From Euzebyales bacterium (GTDB taxonomy: Bacteria > Actinomycetota > Nitriliruptoria > Euzebyales > JAHELV01): 48,184 bases of DNA. A program made the translations under genes and the position numbers. The DNA lies in assembly GCA_035461305.1 (NCBI GenBank), contig DATHVN010000074.1, positions 1 through 48,184 of the forward strand. The letters run 5' to 3'. The notes under the pieces were generated by a model that was not told the DNA's origin, did no database searches, and saw only the letters and a program-made list of their open reading frames with translations. This document shows positions 33,365-41,292 of this stretch, one piece after another (the first letter of the stretch is position 1; each line of letters begins with the position of its first letter).

Positions 33365-33715
33365 ATGGACAACACGACAGCCGCGAGTCGGCAGCGTCTG
33401 GCCGACTACCTCTACGAACAGGCGCGCTGGCGGGACCTTAACGCAGAAGAGCACCCCGACGACGATCGCAACCGCCGAAGTGCCGATGGCCTCCGGTCCC
33501 TGGCCAGCCACGTCCACAACCTCGACGACGACGACGAACGGCTGTTCGTACTCGCCGCGCTCGACGCGGACCACGACGACGCGTTCCGGCCGGGCGTCGA
33601 GGCCGAGCGGCTCACCCGGCGGTTCCACTACGACCTACGCAACGAGAGCCCGGACGCCTGGTTCGAGCGGTTCATCGACGCCCTGTCGCGTGACCGCGGA
33701 ACGCGCCATCAGTAA
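33365..33715 (+). CDS. Acidic hypothetical protein
   Basis: A 116-residue soluble, strongly acidic protein, not recognised. It looks largely helical: RQRLADYLYEQARWRDLNAE, then a DDDRN turn, and a second helical region with LASHVHNLDDDDERLFVLAA. The C-terminal half has FHYDLRNESPDAWFERFID. There is no signal peptide, membrane segment or Cys cluster. A GGAG precedes ATG 33365. Codon use is normal for the window, so it is probably a real gene. No function can be assigned. Confidence 0.5.
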   Translation: MDNTTAASRQRLADYLYEQARWRDLNAEEHPDDDRNRRSADGLRSLASHVHNLDDDDERLFVLAALDADHDDAFRPGVEAERLTRRFHYDLRNESPDAWFERFIDALSRDRGTRHQ

Positions 33716-33814
33716 GCAGGTCGAGGCTGTCTCGTGTGCGACCGGCGGCCCTGAAGCAGGCGCCAGGGGACCGTCGGACGAACGGTGTAATGAGCGTCGG
33801 CGGTGTCATGCGGT

Positions 33815-34345
33815 TGCGGGGAATGCGCCCTTCGAAGGTTAGCGCGAAGGTGTTCAGGCGGGCCGCCAGCGGTTCATCCAGCGTTGGCGTCCTTCCCGGT
33901 CGGATCGAGGCTTCTGACGACAAGAGAAGAAACTCGCCGAGCCGCTCTTTGGCCGCCTGCTCGTCGACCGCCGTGTACAGCGGCCGCACGGCGCGCGCCA
34001 TGGCGTCCCAGTCCTTGCGGGACGCCCGCTTAAGGTGTGCGGATCAGGTGCCGCACGCACGTCTGGACCACCGCCAGCGGCCAGGTCGCGGTGATCGCAT
34101 CCGGCGGGCCCGGTCAGCCCGTCGCACACCACGATGCACACGTCGGTGGTGCCCGCGGTTCTTGATCTCCTTCAGGACCTGCAGCCCCAGAACTTGGCGC
34201 CCTCCCCACCGGCGCCGACCCACAACCCGAGGATGTCGCGTGGCCCGTCGACCGTGACCCGATGAGGTGTACACGGGCCGGTTGGTGACCTGCCCGTCGC
34301 GGATCTTGACCACGATCGCGTCGATGAACACCGTCACATGCCGTG
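33815..34345 (-). pseudogene. IS256-family transposase relic
   Basis: In changing frames the minus strand gives VTVFIDAIVVKIRDGQVTNR, PVYT, a WGLQVLKEIKNRG-like stretch, CIVVCDGLTG, MARAVRPLYTAVDEQAAKER and LGEF, then jumps to DREGRQRWMNRWRPA and LNTFALTFEGRIPRN. These are the DDE catalytic region and extreme C-terminus of an IS256/mutator transposase. The N-terminal half is missing, an internal part of about 100 residues between LGEF and the C-terminus is deleted, and several frameshifts are present. Terminal inverted repeats were not found. It is dead, but shows past insertion here. Confidence 0.8.
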
Positions 34346-34558
34346 TTCGCGGAGGTGGGCGACGACGGACCGCCAACGGTCGCGCTCGCCTTCGCGGAGG
34401 AGCCGAAGGCGGGCGACGGAGTCACGCAGCAGAGCGGCACCGAGATCTACGTCGCACCGGAACTCGTTGACACGCTCGCCGACCACGCGCTAGACATCGA
34501 ACACACCCCCAACGGTCCACAGCTTGCCCTTGTGCCGCAACGTGACGTGGAGCAGTAG
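34346..34558 (+). pseudogene. HesB/Fe-S assembly-like protein, 3' fragment
   Basis: The frame ending at 34558 reads DDGPPTVALAFAEEPKAGDG, then VTQQSGTEIYVAPELVDTLA, DHALDIEHTP and QLALVPQ. This is the C-terminal two thirds of actinobacterial HesB-like proteins (..AEEPEAGDQVVEQ..VFVEP..L-DA). The N-terminal part with its IRxL segment is missing. The reading frame begins at the broken edge of the IS256 relic, so insertion or deletion by the IS probably removed it. These relatives often lack the Cys residues of true Fe-S scaffolds, and none remain here. Confidence 0.55.
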
Positions 34559-34875
34559 GCCTCCGGCACGGTGCTCCGTCGCACTGATCCGCGCTCGGGC
34601 CTGATCAGCCGCGACGCCTGATCCGCTCCCTCTGAAACGCCGGGTGAAGCGGATTCCCGGTCGTCGCCGACCGGGCAACGGGTGTCAGGCGTCAGGACGC
34701 GGCCGCTCGGATCGATCAATTCACAGGGGGCCACCGTCTGAAGGGGTAAGCGCGTTACACTGGAGGGCTCTCCGCCCGCTGGGAGCGCGCTGGAACTGCT
34801 GAGGGCCGACACGACACGGGTCCCGGTATTCGTTCGCCCGCGACGCCAGGGGATCGACGACACCTCGGAGCAGCC
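34559..34875. terminator. Intergenic region with a hairpin
   Basis: No gene is supported in these 317 bases. At 34656-34675 CCCGGTCG-TCGC-CGACCGGG forms a perfect 8-bp stem that could end transcription from the HesB fragment. A -10-like TACACT lies at 34756-34761 without a convincing -35. Confidence 0.4.
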
Positions 34876-35310
34876 ATGTTGCGCACACGGACGTCGATGA
34901 ACGAGCTCTCGTCCGACGAGTGCCTCGATCTGCTCACGACCCGCCGGCCGCGCGTCGGACGGCTGGCGTTCGTCGACGCCGGCGGGCCCGTCGTCTTCCC
35001 CATGAGTTACATCGCCGACGGCAACCTCATCTACTTCCACACCGCACCCGGCAGCACCCTGCTCGCTGCATTGGAGATGCGGCAGGTGACCTTCGAGATC
35101 GACCATGTCGAGAACGTAGCCGAGCCGGGAACACCACCGGCGCGGGAGCAGAGTTGGAGCGTGTTGGCCTTCGGTCGTTTGCGCACGCTCACGGACGAGG
35201 ACGAGCTTGCCCAAGTACGTCGGTCGCGACTTCGACCGTGGGCAGATGACGAAGACTCCTACTACCTTCGCATGGACGTCGCAACATTGGCCGGCCGCCG
35301 CTTCCTCTGA
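34876..35310 (+). CDS. Pyridoxamine 5'-phosphate oxidase family protein
   Basis: A 144-residue protein with the split-barrel flavin-binding fold: ECLDLLTTRRPRVGRLAFVD, PVVFPMSYIADGNLIYFHTA, PGSTLLAALEMRQVTFEIDH, then WSVLAFGRLRTLTDEDEL and a C-terminal half ending MDVATLAGRRFL. Such small members bind FMN or F420 and are often reductases or nitroimidazole-type detoxifiers. The exact cofactor is not readable. GGAG lies 5 bases before ATG 34876, and a second ATG at 34897 (MNELSSDECLDLL) may be the conserved start. The gene is intact between two relics. Confidence 0.85.
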   Translation: MLRTRTSMNELSSDECLDLLTTRRPRVGRLAFVDAGGPVVFPMSYIADGNLIYFHTAPGSTLLAALEMRQVTFEIDHVENVAEPGTPPAREQSWSVLAFGRLRTLTDEDELAQVRRSRLRPWADDEDSYYLRMDVATLAGRRFL

Positions 35311-35429
35311 CTGACCCCTGATCCGGAGTCGCTCCCCCGTGTCGTCATCAACTGGTGACGCTCGGGTGGTGTTCTGGGTTCTGGTCCCCACCGGGCTCAC
35401 GCGTGGCCCTTGCGGAATGAGACTTCGGC

Positions 35430-36530
35430 TACCTCGATGCTCGTGGAGATGGTCTCGGCGCCGCATCTGTGGCGTGAGGACTACAAGCCGATCTCGACTG
35501 GCGGGCGACGGGCATTGTGGCGGGCCAGGCTGCGGAGTCGCGGTCCTTGTGCAGGGTGCCATTCGTGCCCGGTGACTGGTCGACGGCGAACGCGTGGCCA
35601 CGACGCTGTCCGATGGCGTCGATCCAGGCGCGGTCGTGGGTGGCGTAGATGCGGGTGGACAGTCGTCCGCGGGACAGGGCGACGTAGGCGCGTTCGGCGC
35701 TCGCCGACGCGGAGGGTGTGAAGAAGGCTGTCGTCGATGGTGGCGCCTTGGGCGGTGTCGACCGTGCGGGCGTACCCGTAATCGACGTGCTTGCCGGCGT
35801 ACTCGGCGGGAGAGTCACGCGCGAGGGTCAGTCTGGGGTGCGGTCGCGGCGTCGAGTCCGATCGTGATTCGGCGGCGGTTGGCAGCCCTGACGTGGCCGG
35901 TCATGCCGTTGCGGACCGCGATCGTTGTGCCATCGGGCCGGTGTGTCGGGGTTGCGGCACAGGACGATCTCGTCCCTGACGGCGAGTGTGATGGCGCGGT
36001 GGTCGTGGGGCTGCAGGAAGACGCGTGAGCGTCTGGCGACGTCGCCGCGGGCGACGAGTTGGGCGCGGGCCAGCCGGTTGAGTGTCGGCGACGGTGACAC
36101 GTTCGGTGGCGAGCATGAGCACCTGGTCGCCTGCGAAGCGTCAGCCAGTCATCAACCATCGCCGCCCACGCGTCGTGGTCGGACGCCGCGCCCTGCGCGC
36201 GGAGCAAGGCGACTGCTGCCGTAGGTTGGTGGTCGCGGAGGAGTTCGGGGGGCGTCGCGATGGACCGGGTCGCGGAACCGGTGATTCTGTCCGAGGACGG
36301 CCGAGCCGCTGAACGAGGGCGTAGTGGCCACCGCCGACATCGACCGACGGGATATGGCAGGTGATCGCCGACGTCGACGACCTTGCCGTCGACCGCATCG
36401 ACGGCGCGCTGCGGAGCGAGACGGCTGCGGGTGGGGTCATGGCCTCGTAAGGACCACCACGACACCCTTGGGCAGCGTGCGTCGGCCGTGTCGAGGTTCG
36501 GTGAGGAGTCGATCGACGGTGGAGTGGAGG
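35430..36530 (-). pseudogene. MobF-type relaxase/helicase (TrwC/TraA-like), C-terminal relic
   Basis: The minus strand carries the order of motifs of the helicase half of a conjugative relaxase, in shifting frames: DGKVVDVGDHL, PSVDVGGGHYALVQRLG, LGQNHRFRDPVHRDA, LLRDHQPTAAVALLRAQGAA, WAAMVDDWL, LATERVTVADT, LNRLARAQLVARGDVARRSR, AVRNGMTGHVRAANRRRITI, DSPAEYAGKHVDYGYARTVD, TAQGATIDDSLLH and AYVALSRGRLSTRIYATHDR. The relaxase domain and Walker A are missing. At least five frameshifts are needed. It is the remains of a plasmid or integrative conjugative element and the best sign that this island was once mobile. Confidence 0.8.
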
Positions 36531-36567
36531 CGTCGCTGATGCCACGTGGTGGGCCGGACGGAGATAT

Positions 36568-36617
36568 ATTGATAGATGTCGATGTGCTATCCTGCCAGTA
36601 CATCGACGCTCGTCAAT
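36568..36617. promoter_or_regulatory. Two ArsR boxes upstream of the second arsR gene
   Basis: ATTGATAGATGTCGATG at 36568-36584 (plus) and ATTGACGAGCGTCGATG at 36617-36601 (minus) match the two boxes before the arsM gene. Shared form: ATYGA-N6-TCGAT, a 5-bp inverted repeat. They lie 20-70 bp before the arsR start, so autoregulation is likely. Confidence 0.65.
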
Positions 36618-36637
36618 GTATCGGGCATACTGGGGAC

Positions 36638-36973
36638 ATGACGACGACGGACGAACGCGTTACCGCCGACTGCTGCGTGCCGCTGCTCGACGCTCCGATC
36701 ACCGAGACCGATGCGCAGCAGATGGCACAGCTGTTCAAGGCCCTGGCGGACCCGGCCCGGCTGCGGCTGTTGTCGCTCATCGCGGCGCGGCCTGCGGGGG
36801 AGGCGTGCAACTGTGATCTCGTCGAGCCGGTTGGCCTGTCGCAACCGACGGTGTCGCACCACCTGAAGGTACTGCACGACAGCGGGCTGCTGGACCGGGA
36901 ACGGCGTGGTCAGTGGGTCTACTACCGCGTCCGCCGCGACCAGCTGGAGATGATGCGCTCCGCCCTGGCGTAG
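36638..36973 (+). CDS. arsR: Arsenic-responsive repressor ArsR
   Basis: A 111-residue ArsR/SmtB repressor. The N-terminus MTTTDERVTADCCVPLLDAP has the Cys12-Cys13 pair, and Cys57 and Cys59 lie in GEACNCDLVEPVGL. In the Corynebacterium glutamicum ArsR the As(III) site is built from an N-terminal Cys pair and one later Cys of the partner subunit, which this layout reproduces. The HTH is LSQPTVSHHLKVLHDSGLLD with the wing RRGQWVYYRV. ATG 36638 is preferred over the earlier in-frame start at 36383, which would add unrelated sequence lying over the relaxase relic. The following arsM gene has the same boxes in its promoter, so ArsR probably controls both. Confidence 0.92.
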   Translation: MTTTDERVTADCCVPLLDAPITETDAQQMAQLFKALADPARLRLLSLIAARPAGEACNCDLVEPVGLSQPTVSHHLKVLHDSGLLDRERRGQWVYYRVRRDQLEMMRSALA

Positions 36974-37017
36974 GCCGATCGGTCGGCTCGCCACCCTGCA
37001 GCACGGCGCCCCAGGTT

Positions 37018-37068
37018 ATTGATGAACGTCGATGCGTGCGCTACCTTCGATATAGATGAACGTCGATG
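37018..37068 (+). promoter_or_regulatory. Two ArsR boxes upstream of the arsenite methyltransferase gene
   Basis: ATTGATGAACGTCGATG (37018-37034) and ATAGATGAACGTCGATG (37052-37068) are direct repeats 34 bp apart, about three helical turns, between arsR and arsM. They match the two boxes before arsR. Confidence 0.7.
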
Positions 37069-37094
37069 CGCCCCTAGGCGCAGGAGTGGCAACG

Positions 37095-37859
37095 ATGAGC
37101 GACGTGCGTGGCGACGACCTACGCGAGCAGGTCCGGCGGCGGTATGCGGCGGCGGCCACCACGACGACCCCGGTCGGTGGCGACTGCTGTGGAGGTGGCT
37201 GCGGGACCACGGCGGCCGAGGACTTCGGCGTCGCGCTTTACTCCGTCGAGGAGCGGTCGGTGCTGCCCGAGGCGGCGGCGCTGGCCAGTCTCGGTTGTGG
37301 CAACCCAACTGCGGTCGCCGCCATCGCCGAGGGGGAGACGGTGCTTGACCTCGGATCGGGCGGTGGGATCGATGTCCTGCTGTCCGCCGCCAGGGTGGGA
37401 CCAACCGGGTTCGTCTACGGCGTGGACATGACCGACGAGATGCTAGACCTCGCCGGGCGCAACGCTGCCGACGCCGGTGTGGACAACGTCGAGTTCCGCA
37501 AGGGTGACATCGAGGCGTTGCCGCTTCCCGACATGTCCGTCGACCTGATCATCTCCAACTGCGTCGTCAACCTGTCGGTTGATAAGCCGGCGGTGTTCGC
37601 CGAGATGCACCGAGTGCTTCGAGCGGGGGGCCGCATAGGTATCAGCGACGTCGTCGCCGAGGACCACCTCAGCGCCGACGAGCGAGCCGAGCGAGGCAGC
37701 TACGTCGGCTGTATCGCTGGCGCCCTGTCGTTCGCCGAGTACCGCGATGGGCTGGCCGCCGCGGGCTTCGACTCCATCGAGATCGAACCGACGCGCAGCG
37801 TCGTCGACGACATGCACAGCGCGGTCGTCCGCGCAACGAAGCCTTTGCGTCATGCCTGA
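37095..37859 (+). CDS. arsM: Arsenite S-adenosylmethionine methyltransferase
   Basis: A 254-residue class I methyltransferase that methylates As(III) to volatile or exportable methylarsenicals. SAM motif I is [16 protein letters not shown] (residues 83-98), followed by GVDMTDEML. The As-binding Cys are present: Cys68 in SLGCGNPT, Cys156 in [10 protein letters not shown] and Cys206 in [10 protein letters not shown], corresponding to the three conserved Cys of known ArsM proteins. An extra cluster, Cys31, Cys32 and Cys36 (GDCCGGGCG), is also common in the family. ATG 37095 has AGGAG 8 bases upstream. An in-frame ATG at 37056 lies inside an operator box. It follows arsR by 121 bp under its own ArsR boxes. 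Confidence 0.93.
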   Translation: MSDVRGDDLREQVRRRYAAAATTTTPVGGDCCGGGCGTTAAEDFGVALYSVEERSVLPEAAALASLGCGNPTAVAAIAEGETVLDLGSGGGIDVLLSAARVGPTGFVYGVDMTDEMLDLAGRNAADAGVDNVEFRKGDIEALPLPDMSVDLIISNCVVNLSVDKPAVFAEMHRVLRAGGRIGISDVVAEDHLSADERAERGSYVGCIAGALSFAEYRDGLAAAGFDSIEIEPTRSVVDDMHSAVVRATKPLRHA

Positions 37860-37860
37860 C

Positions 37861-38088
37861 TCAGGCGCTGGCGCCGCCAGGAGAACGAGGCCGGGGCCTC
37901 ATGCACCATGAAGACCCGGGGGTGGCCGATACCCGGACGGTGTGACGGTACCTGCGCGTGACCCTGGGTGTGGGCGCTAGGCTGCCTCGGACAGAAACCA
38001 TGCGCTGCGGGCGGTTTCCGTCCACGATCATGTCGGCGGGTCGTCGACCGGACAGAAGCCCGCCGGGCCATGGCGTGACGATCCCCAT
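37861..38088 (-). CDS. Possible small protein, unknown
   Basis: A 75-codon frame from ATG 38088 preceded by GGGGAGGTG, one of the best ribosome binding sites in the window. The product starts MGIVTPWPGGLLSGRRPADM and is basic and proline/arginine-rich with no recognised domain. It converges on arsM with 1 bp between stops. Composition is also compatible with a chance frame, and the sequence around it is decayed. Confidence 0.25.
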   Translation of the reverse strand: MGIVTPWPGGLLSGRRPADMIVDGNRPQRMVSVRGSLAPTPRVTRRYRHTVRVSATPGSSWCMRPRPRSPGGASA

Positions 38089-38229
38089 GATCACCTCCCC
38101 ACCGGCCACGGCCCGGCGCGAGTCGTGCGACGTCGACGATCAGCGGCGCTCGCGCCTGGGAGGACCTCGGCTGCCTCACGGTCGGGTGCCGATGCCTTCA
38201 AGTGCATGGCGCGAGGTGGTTCAGTCAGC

Positions 38230-38958
38230 CGTCGGACGGCAGCGTGCGGCCGACCACGACCCAGTACATCACGAAGAGGCGACCAGTACGATCGTGCCGA
38301 CAGATTCCACCGATCCCTCTGCCACGCCCCCAAGTACGAACAGCAGGGGCGGGAGCGGACCAGCCACAGCATCGCAACTGCCGCACGCCGGGGCAGGACG
38401 GCCGGCACGATGGACGTGACCGCCTGCAGTGTCAGCGCGATCGGCATCGTCAGCACGCCAAAGGCCATCGCTGCCATTGGGCCGAGCGACCCAACCCGAC
38501 ACACCGTTCTCGTCGATTCCGAGCAGCGTCCCGACGCGACCGGGAGGAAGACCGGCGGGGCCCGCGAGCGCGACCGACGACCACCAGACGGCTGCCCGCA
38601 GACCCCGCGATGCCTGCGGTGGGCGAGCAGGAGGCCCTGGCAGCACACCGCGACCTGCACGACGGTGGGCACCAGGGTCGGTTCGTCTGTGGACGACGGC
38701 GTGGGCGACCAGTGCGGCGAGCAGCGGGTTGACGAGCACGGCCGCTGCGCCGGGGCTGCCGATGAAGACGCCACGCCACGGTTGCTGCGGTCAACGGGAC
38801 CACGAGCCCCACACGGATGCGGTCATTGGCCCGTGGCGTCAAGCCTCTGGCCGATGGCAGCGTGTCGGCCGCGCAGCGCGGTGGCGAACACGATGACCCG
38901 GCGAGCGGGAAGACGTACGTCCACTACCACGGCACGGCCGGCAGCACCCCCGCGGTGA
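38230..38958 (-). pseudogene. Decayed membrane protein, family not recognised
   Basis: Hydrophobic blocks are spread over all three minus frames: GLVVPLTAATVAW, AVLVNPLLAALVAHAVVHR, LVPTVVQVAVCCQGLLLAHR, MAAMAFGVLTMPIALTLQAV, TSIVPAVLPRRAAVAMLWLV, then LLFVLGGVAEGSVESVGTIV. Joined, they suggest a protein with five or six membrane segments. No frame is open for more than a part, so it is a relic. It lies downstream of the PadR-associated membrane protein on the same strand and could be a separate gene or its continuation. Confidence 0.4.
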
Positions 38959-38959
38959 T

Positions 38960-39437
38960 CATCAGGTCGCCGCGCATCCCCTGATGCCGGCGGACCGCCA
39001 GGCCGGCGATGACCACCAGGCCCCGGCGGCGGCGATGATGCGCGCGATCAGGCCTCCGACGGTGGGGTCCTCGAGTGGCGTCGACACGCCGGTGCCGCCT
39101 TCGATCCCGCCAATCACACAGGCCAGGGCCTGCCACCACGTCCGCCGCAGCCATGACCACATGTGTGCGCCCCTGACGTCGCTGGCCGGCCGCGCGTGGC
39201 CGCCAGCTGGGCGCGTCGCCACCACAGGTCGCTGACCATGCCCACCACGACCCGGCGGACGATCGACGCCGCGACCAGAGCTGAGGTGGTCTCGATCGTC
39301 GCCGCCCACGCCCGCTGCTCCCACACATCCGAACGGATCTCGGCTCTCCACCGGCCGGCGACCAGGGCCGGCAGCGCCGCGGTGTAACGGTCGACCCGCC
39401 AGCGGGCGAACGCGTCGGCACGGTCGATCCCGCTCAT
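38960..39437 (-). pseudogene. PadR-associated membrane protein, frameshifted
   Basis: The start MSGIDRADAFARWRVDRYTA at 39437 overlaps the PadR stop (ATGA), the normal coupling for these pairs. The sequence continues ALPALVAGRWRAEIRSDVWE, SIVRRVVVGMVSDLWWRRAQ, and after a frame change MWSWLRRTWWQALACVIGGI, TGVSTPLEDPTVGGLIARII, then LVVIAGLAVRRHQGMRGDLM and ITAGVLPAVPW. At least two frameshifts break it. Intact relatives are small proteins with three or four membrane helices of unknown role placed after PadR genes. Confidence 0.6.
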
Positions 39438-39835
39438 GTGCCCGCACGCCCCGGCCGGCGGCCGGGCGTCGCGGCGGCTTGCTGCGCGCGCCATCCGGCC
39501 AGCGCCCGCTCGCCGGCGCCGGTCACCTCGTACAGCCAATGCCGCGGCCGGTCCTCCTCCGCGGCGATCGTGGGATCCTCCCACTGGGAGGCCAGCAGCC
39601 CGCGATCTTCCAGGCGGCCCAGTGCCTTGTACAGCGTGTCGTGCTACGTCAACGACCGCGCCCCTGCACCCTCGGCGAGCGCCTTGGCGAGCTCGAACCC
39701 GTGGAACCGCGGCTGCCCGAACCGCTGCGCTGCGATTACGGTCGCGAGGATCTCGACCTCGAGCCGCAGCAGGGTTTCGGGCTTGCGACGCACGATGCAC
39801 AGCATGATGATCATCGAACACGTGCGGGTGATCAT
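39434..39835 (-). pseudogene. PadR-family regulator with one in-frame TAG codon
   Basis: A full PadR protein can be read without any frameshift except for a TAG at 39646-39644. Before it: RRKPETLLRLEVEILATVIA, FHGFELAKALAEGAGARSLT. After it: HDTLYKALGRLEDRGLLASQ, WEDPTIAAEEDRPRHWLYEV, TGAGERALAGWRAQQAA, ending TGA at 39434. Relatives have Gly at the stop position (LTGHGTLYKAL), so a GGG or similar codon has changed. The truncated product keeps only the first helices and lacks the recognition helix and wing. It is divergent from vapB across a 16-bp palindrome. Confidence 0.75.
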
Positions 39836-39851
39836 GTATCACGCGTGATAC
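39836..39851. promoter_or_regulatory. 16-bp perfect palindrome between padR and vapB
   Basis: GTATCACGCGTGATAC is a perfect palindrome overlapping a -10-like TACGCT (39849-39854) that lies 7 bp before the vapB ATG at 39862. It is most likely the operator bound by the VapBC complex, or by PadR. A leaderless vapB transcript would fit the spacing. Confidence 0.6.
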
Positions 39852-39861
39852 GCTACTGGTC

Positions 39862-40098
39862 ATGAGTGAAGTCAATGTGCGCGAACTCCGCAACCATGGC
39901 AGCGAGGTGCTCGACCGCGTCACCCGCGGAGAGACACTGACCGTTACCCGCGCCGGGGTCCCAGTGGCAGAGCTCCGGCCGCTGCCGCGCAAGGCGACGG
40001 CCGCCTCCGCGTTGCTCGCGAGATGGCGCCGACTGCCATACGTCGACCCCGATCAACTGCGCAGCGACCTCGACGGCGTCATCGACGCCGGCCTGTGA
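39862..40098 (+). CDS. vapB: VapB-type antitoxin (Phd/YefM family)
   Basis: A 78-residue antitoxin. The N-terminal DNA-binding part is MSEVNVRELRNHGSEVLDRV, followed by TRGETLTVTRAGVPVAELRP, the Phd/YefM fold. The C-terminal 30 residues (RWRRLPYVDPDQLRSDLDGV) are the toxin-binding tail. The stop overlaps the GTG start of the toxin by 4 bp (GTGA), the usual arrangement. A palindrome directly upstream supports autoregulation. Confidence 0.9.
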   Translation: MSEVNVRELRNHGSEVLDRVTRGETLTVTRAGVPVAELRPLPRKATAASALLARWRRLPYVDPDQLRSDLDGVIDAGL

Positions 40099-40520
40099 GC
40101 GAACCGGCCGTCCATGGGCTGTTGGACACCAACACGGTGATTCTCCTGCCGCAGCTCGACGACCCATCGATGCTGCCCGCCGAGCCGCTCATCAGCACCA
40201 TCACGCTCGCAGAGCTCTCCGTTGGCCCGTTGGTCGCGACCAGCGAGGAACAGCGCGCCGCCAGACAGGCGCACGTACAGCAGGCCGAAGCCGACTTCGA
40301 CGCGCTGCCGTTCGACACGGCGGCGGCCCGAGCATTCGGACGCGTGACGGCGTCGCTGCGGCGCGCAGGTCGCAAGTCCAGCGCACGGGCGTATGACGCG
40401 ATGATCGCAGCGGTGGCCATCGCCAACGGTCTGCCGATCTACACCGTCAACCCGAACGACTTCTCAGGCATAGACGACCTCGACGTCGTGGCCGTCCCGC
40501 ATCCGCAGACCGCCCGATAA
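40095..40520 (+). CDS. vapC: VapC-type PIN-domain toxin
   Basis: A 141-residue PIN-domain ribonuclease. Acidic active-site residues are seen in GLLDTNTVILL (Asp), ITLAELSVGPL (Glu), SARAYDAMIAAVAIANGLPI (Asp) and NPNDFSGIDDLDVV (Asp/Asn). The order and spacing match VapC toxins that cut tRNA or rRNA. It starts with GTG overlapping vapB. The last 35 bp and stop codon are repeated directly downstream (40522-40557), so the 3' end has suffered a small tandem duplication, but the reading frame is intact. Confidence 0.9.
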   Translation: MSEPAVHGLLDTNTVILLPQLDDPSMLPAEPLISTITLAELSVGPLVATSEEQRAARQAHVQQAEADFDALPFDTAAARAFGRVTASLRRAGRKSSARAYDAMIAAVAIANGLPIYTVNPNDFSGIDDLDVVAVPHPQTAR

Positions 40521-40557
40521 TCGTGGCCGGTCCCGCATCCGCAGACCGCTCGATAGC
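40487..40557 (+). repeat. Tandem 35/36-bp duplication at the vapC 3' end
   Basis: CGTGGCC-GTCCCGCATCCGC...GATAAT (40487-40521) is repeated as CGTGGCCGGTCCCGCATCCG...GATAGC (40522-40557) with one added G and three changes. The first copy encodes the vapC C-terminus VAVPHPQTAR. Confidence 0.75.
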
Positions 40558-40622
40558 CGTGGACGCCGCGACATACGTCAGCCTCGGGGGGTGTTCGGGA
40601 CGCCGCCGGTGCGGCTTGTCGG

Positions 40623-41213
40623 TCATCTGCCTGATGGGCGGGCGCGGACGTGCATGCGTTCGCCGTCGGGACCGAACAGGGTGAGGAGCTCGACCGGCCC
40701 GGGTCCAGGGTTGCTCAGGGCGTGGGGGACCCGGGTGTCGAACTCGGCGACCTCGCCGGCGTCGAGCTGCAGGTCGTGCTCGCCGGCTGGAGCCGCAGCC
40801 GGCCCGATAGCACGTACAGCCATTCGTGTCCGGTGTGGACCTGCAGCTGGGGCTCGGCGGCGCCGCGCGGGCGGTGGTGGGGGGATGATCACCTTGTAGG
40901 CCTGCAGCGTCCCCTGGTGGCGCGTCAGCGGGTGGAACGTCGTGCCGTTGCGGGTCAGCGGCCGCGTGCGGACGCGCGGGTCGGGCGCGGTGGGTGTGTC
41001 GACGAGCTCGTCGAGCGGCGCCCGGTACGTGCGCGCCAACGGCAGCAGGTGCTCCAGCGCTGGTCGGCGTTGACCTGACTCGAGGCGCGACAGTGTGCTG
41101 ATCGAGATGCCGGTCGCCTCGGCGACCTGTTCGAGTGTGCGGACCTGGCGTTGACGCAGTGATCGCAGGCGGGGGCCGATGGCGTGCAGCGCGGCGGCGA
41201 GGTCCTCGTCCAT
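40623..41213 (-). CDS. XRE-family regulator with cupin domain
   Basis: A 196-residue protein. The HTH (residues about 14-70) reads RLRSLRQRQVRTLEQVAEAT, GISISTLSRLESGQRRPAL. A cupin sensor domain follows: LQAYKVIIPPPPP, GEHDLQLDAGEVAEFDTRVP, HALSNPGPGPVELLTLFGPD. Between KVIIPP and GEHDL the frame in use gives an odd basic stretch (ARRRRAPAAGPHRTRMAVRA), while another frame gives the expected EPQLQVHTGHEWLYVLSGRL. Two compensating indels near 40880 and 40795 would explain this, so the cupin core is scrambled though the frame stays open. It is divergent from the oxidoreductase-methyltransferase gene and probably regulates it. Confidence 0.8.
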   Translation of the reverse strand: MDEDLAAALHAIGPRLRSLRQRQVRTLEQVAEATGISISTLSRLESGQRRPALEHLLPLARTYRAPLDELVDTPTAPDPRVRTRPLTRNGTTFHPLTRHQGTLQAYKVIIPPPPPARRRRAPAAGPHRTRMAVRAIGPAAAPAGEHDLQLDAGEVAEFDTRVPHALSNPGPGPVELLTLFGPDGERMHVRARPSGR

Positions 41214-41223
41214 GCCTCCACTT

Positions 41224-41236
41224 TGCCGTACCGGCA
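41224..41236. promoter_or_regulatory. Possible operator between the XRE-cupin gene and the fusion gene
   Basis: TGCCG-TAC-CGGCA, a 5-bp inverted repeat, sits in the 79-bp divergent gap, 11 bp before the regulator ATG. Confidence 0.3.
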
Positions 41237-41292
41237 GAGAACGTTGCAGCTGTCGCCCGAGCCGCGCAGAGTTGCCGCTGGAGGTGATGGAC

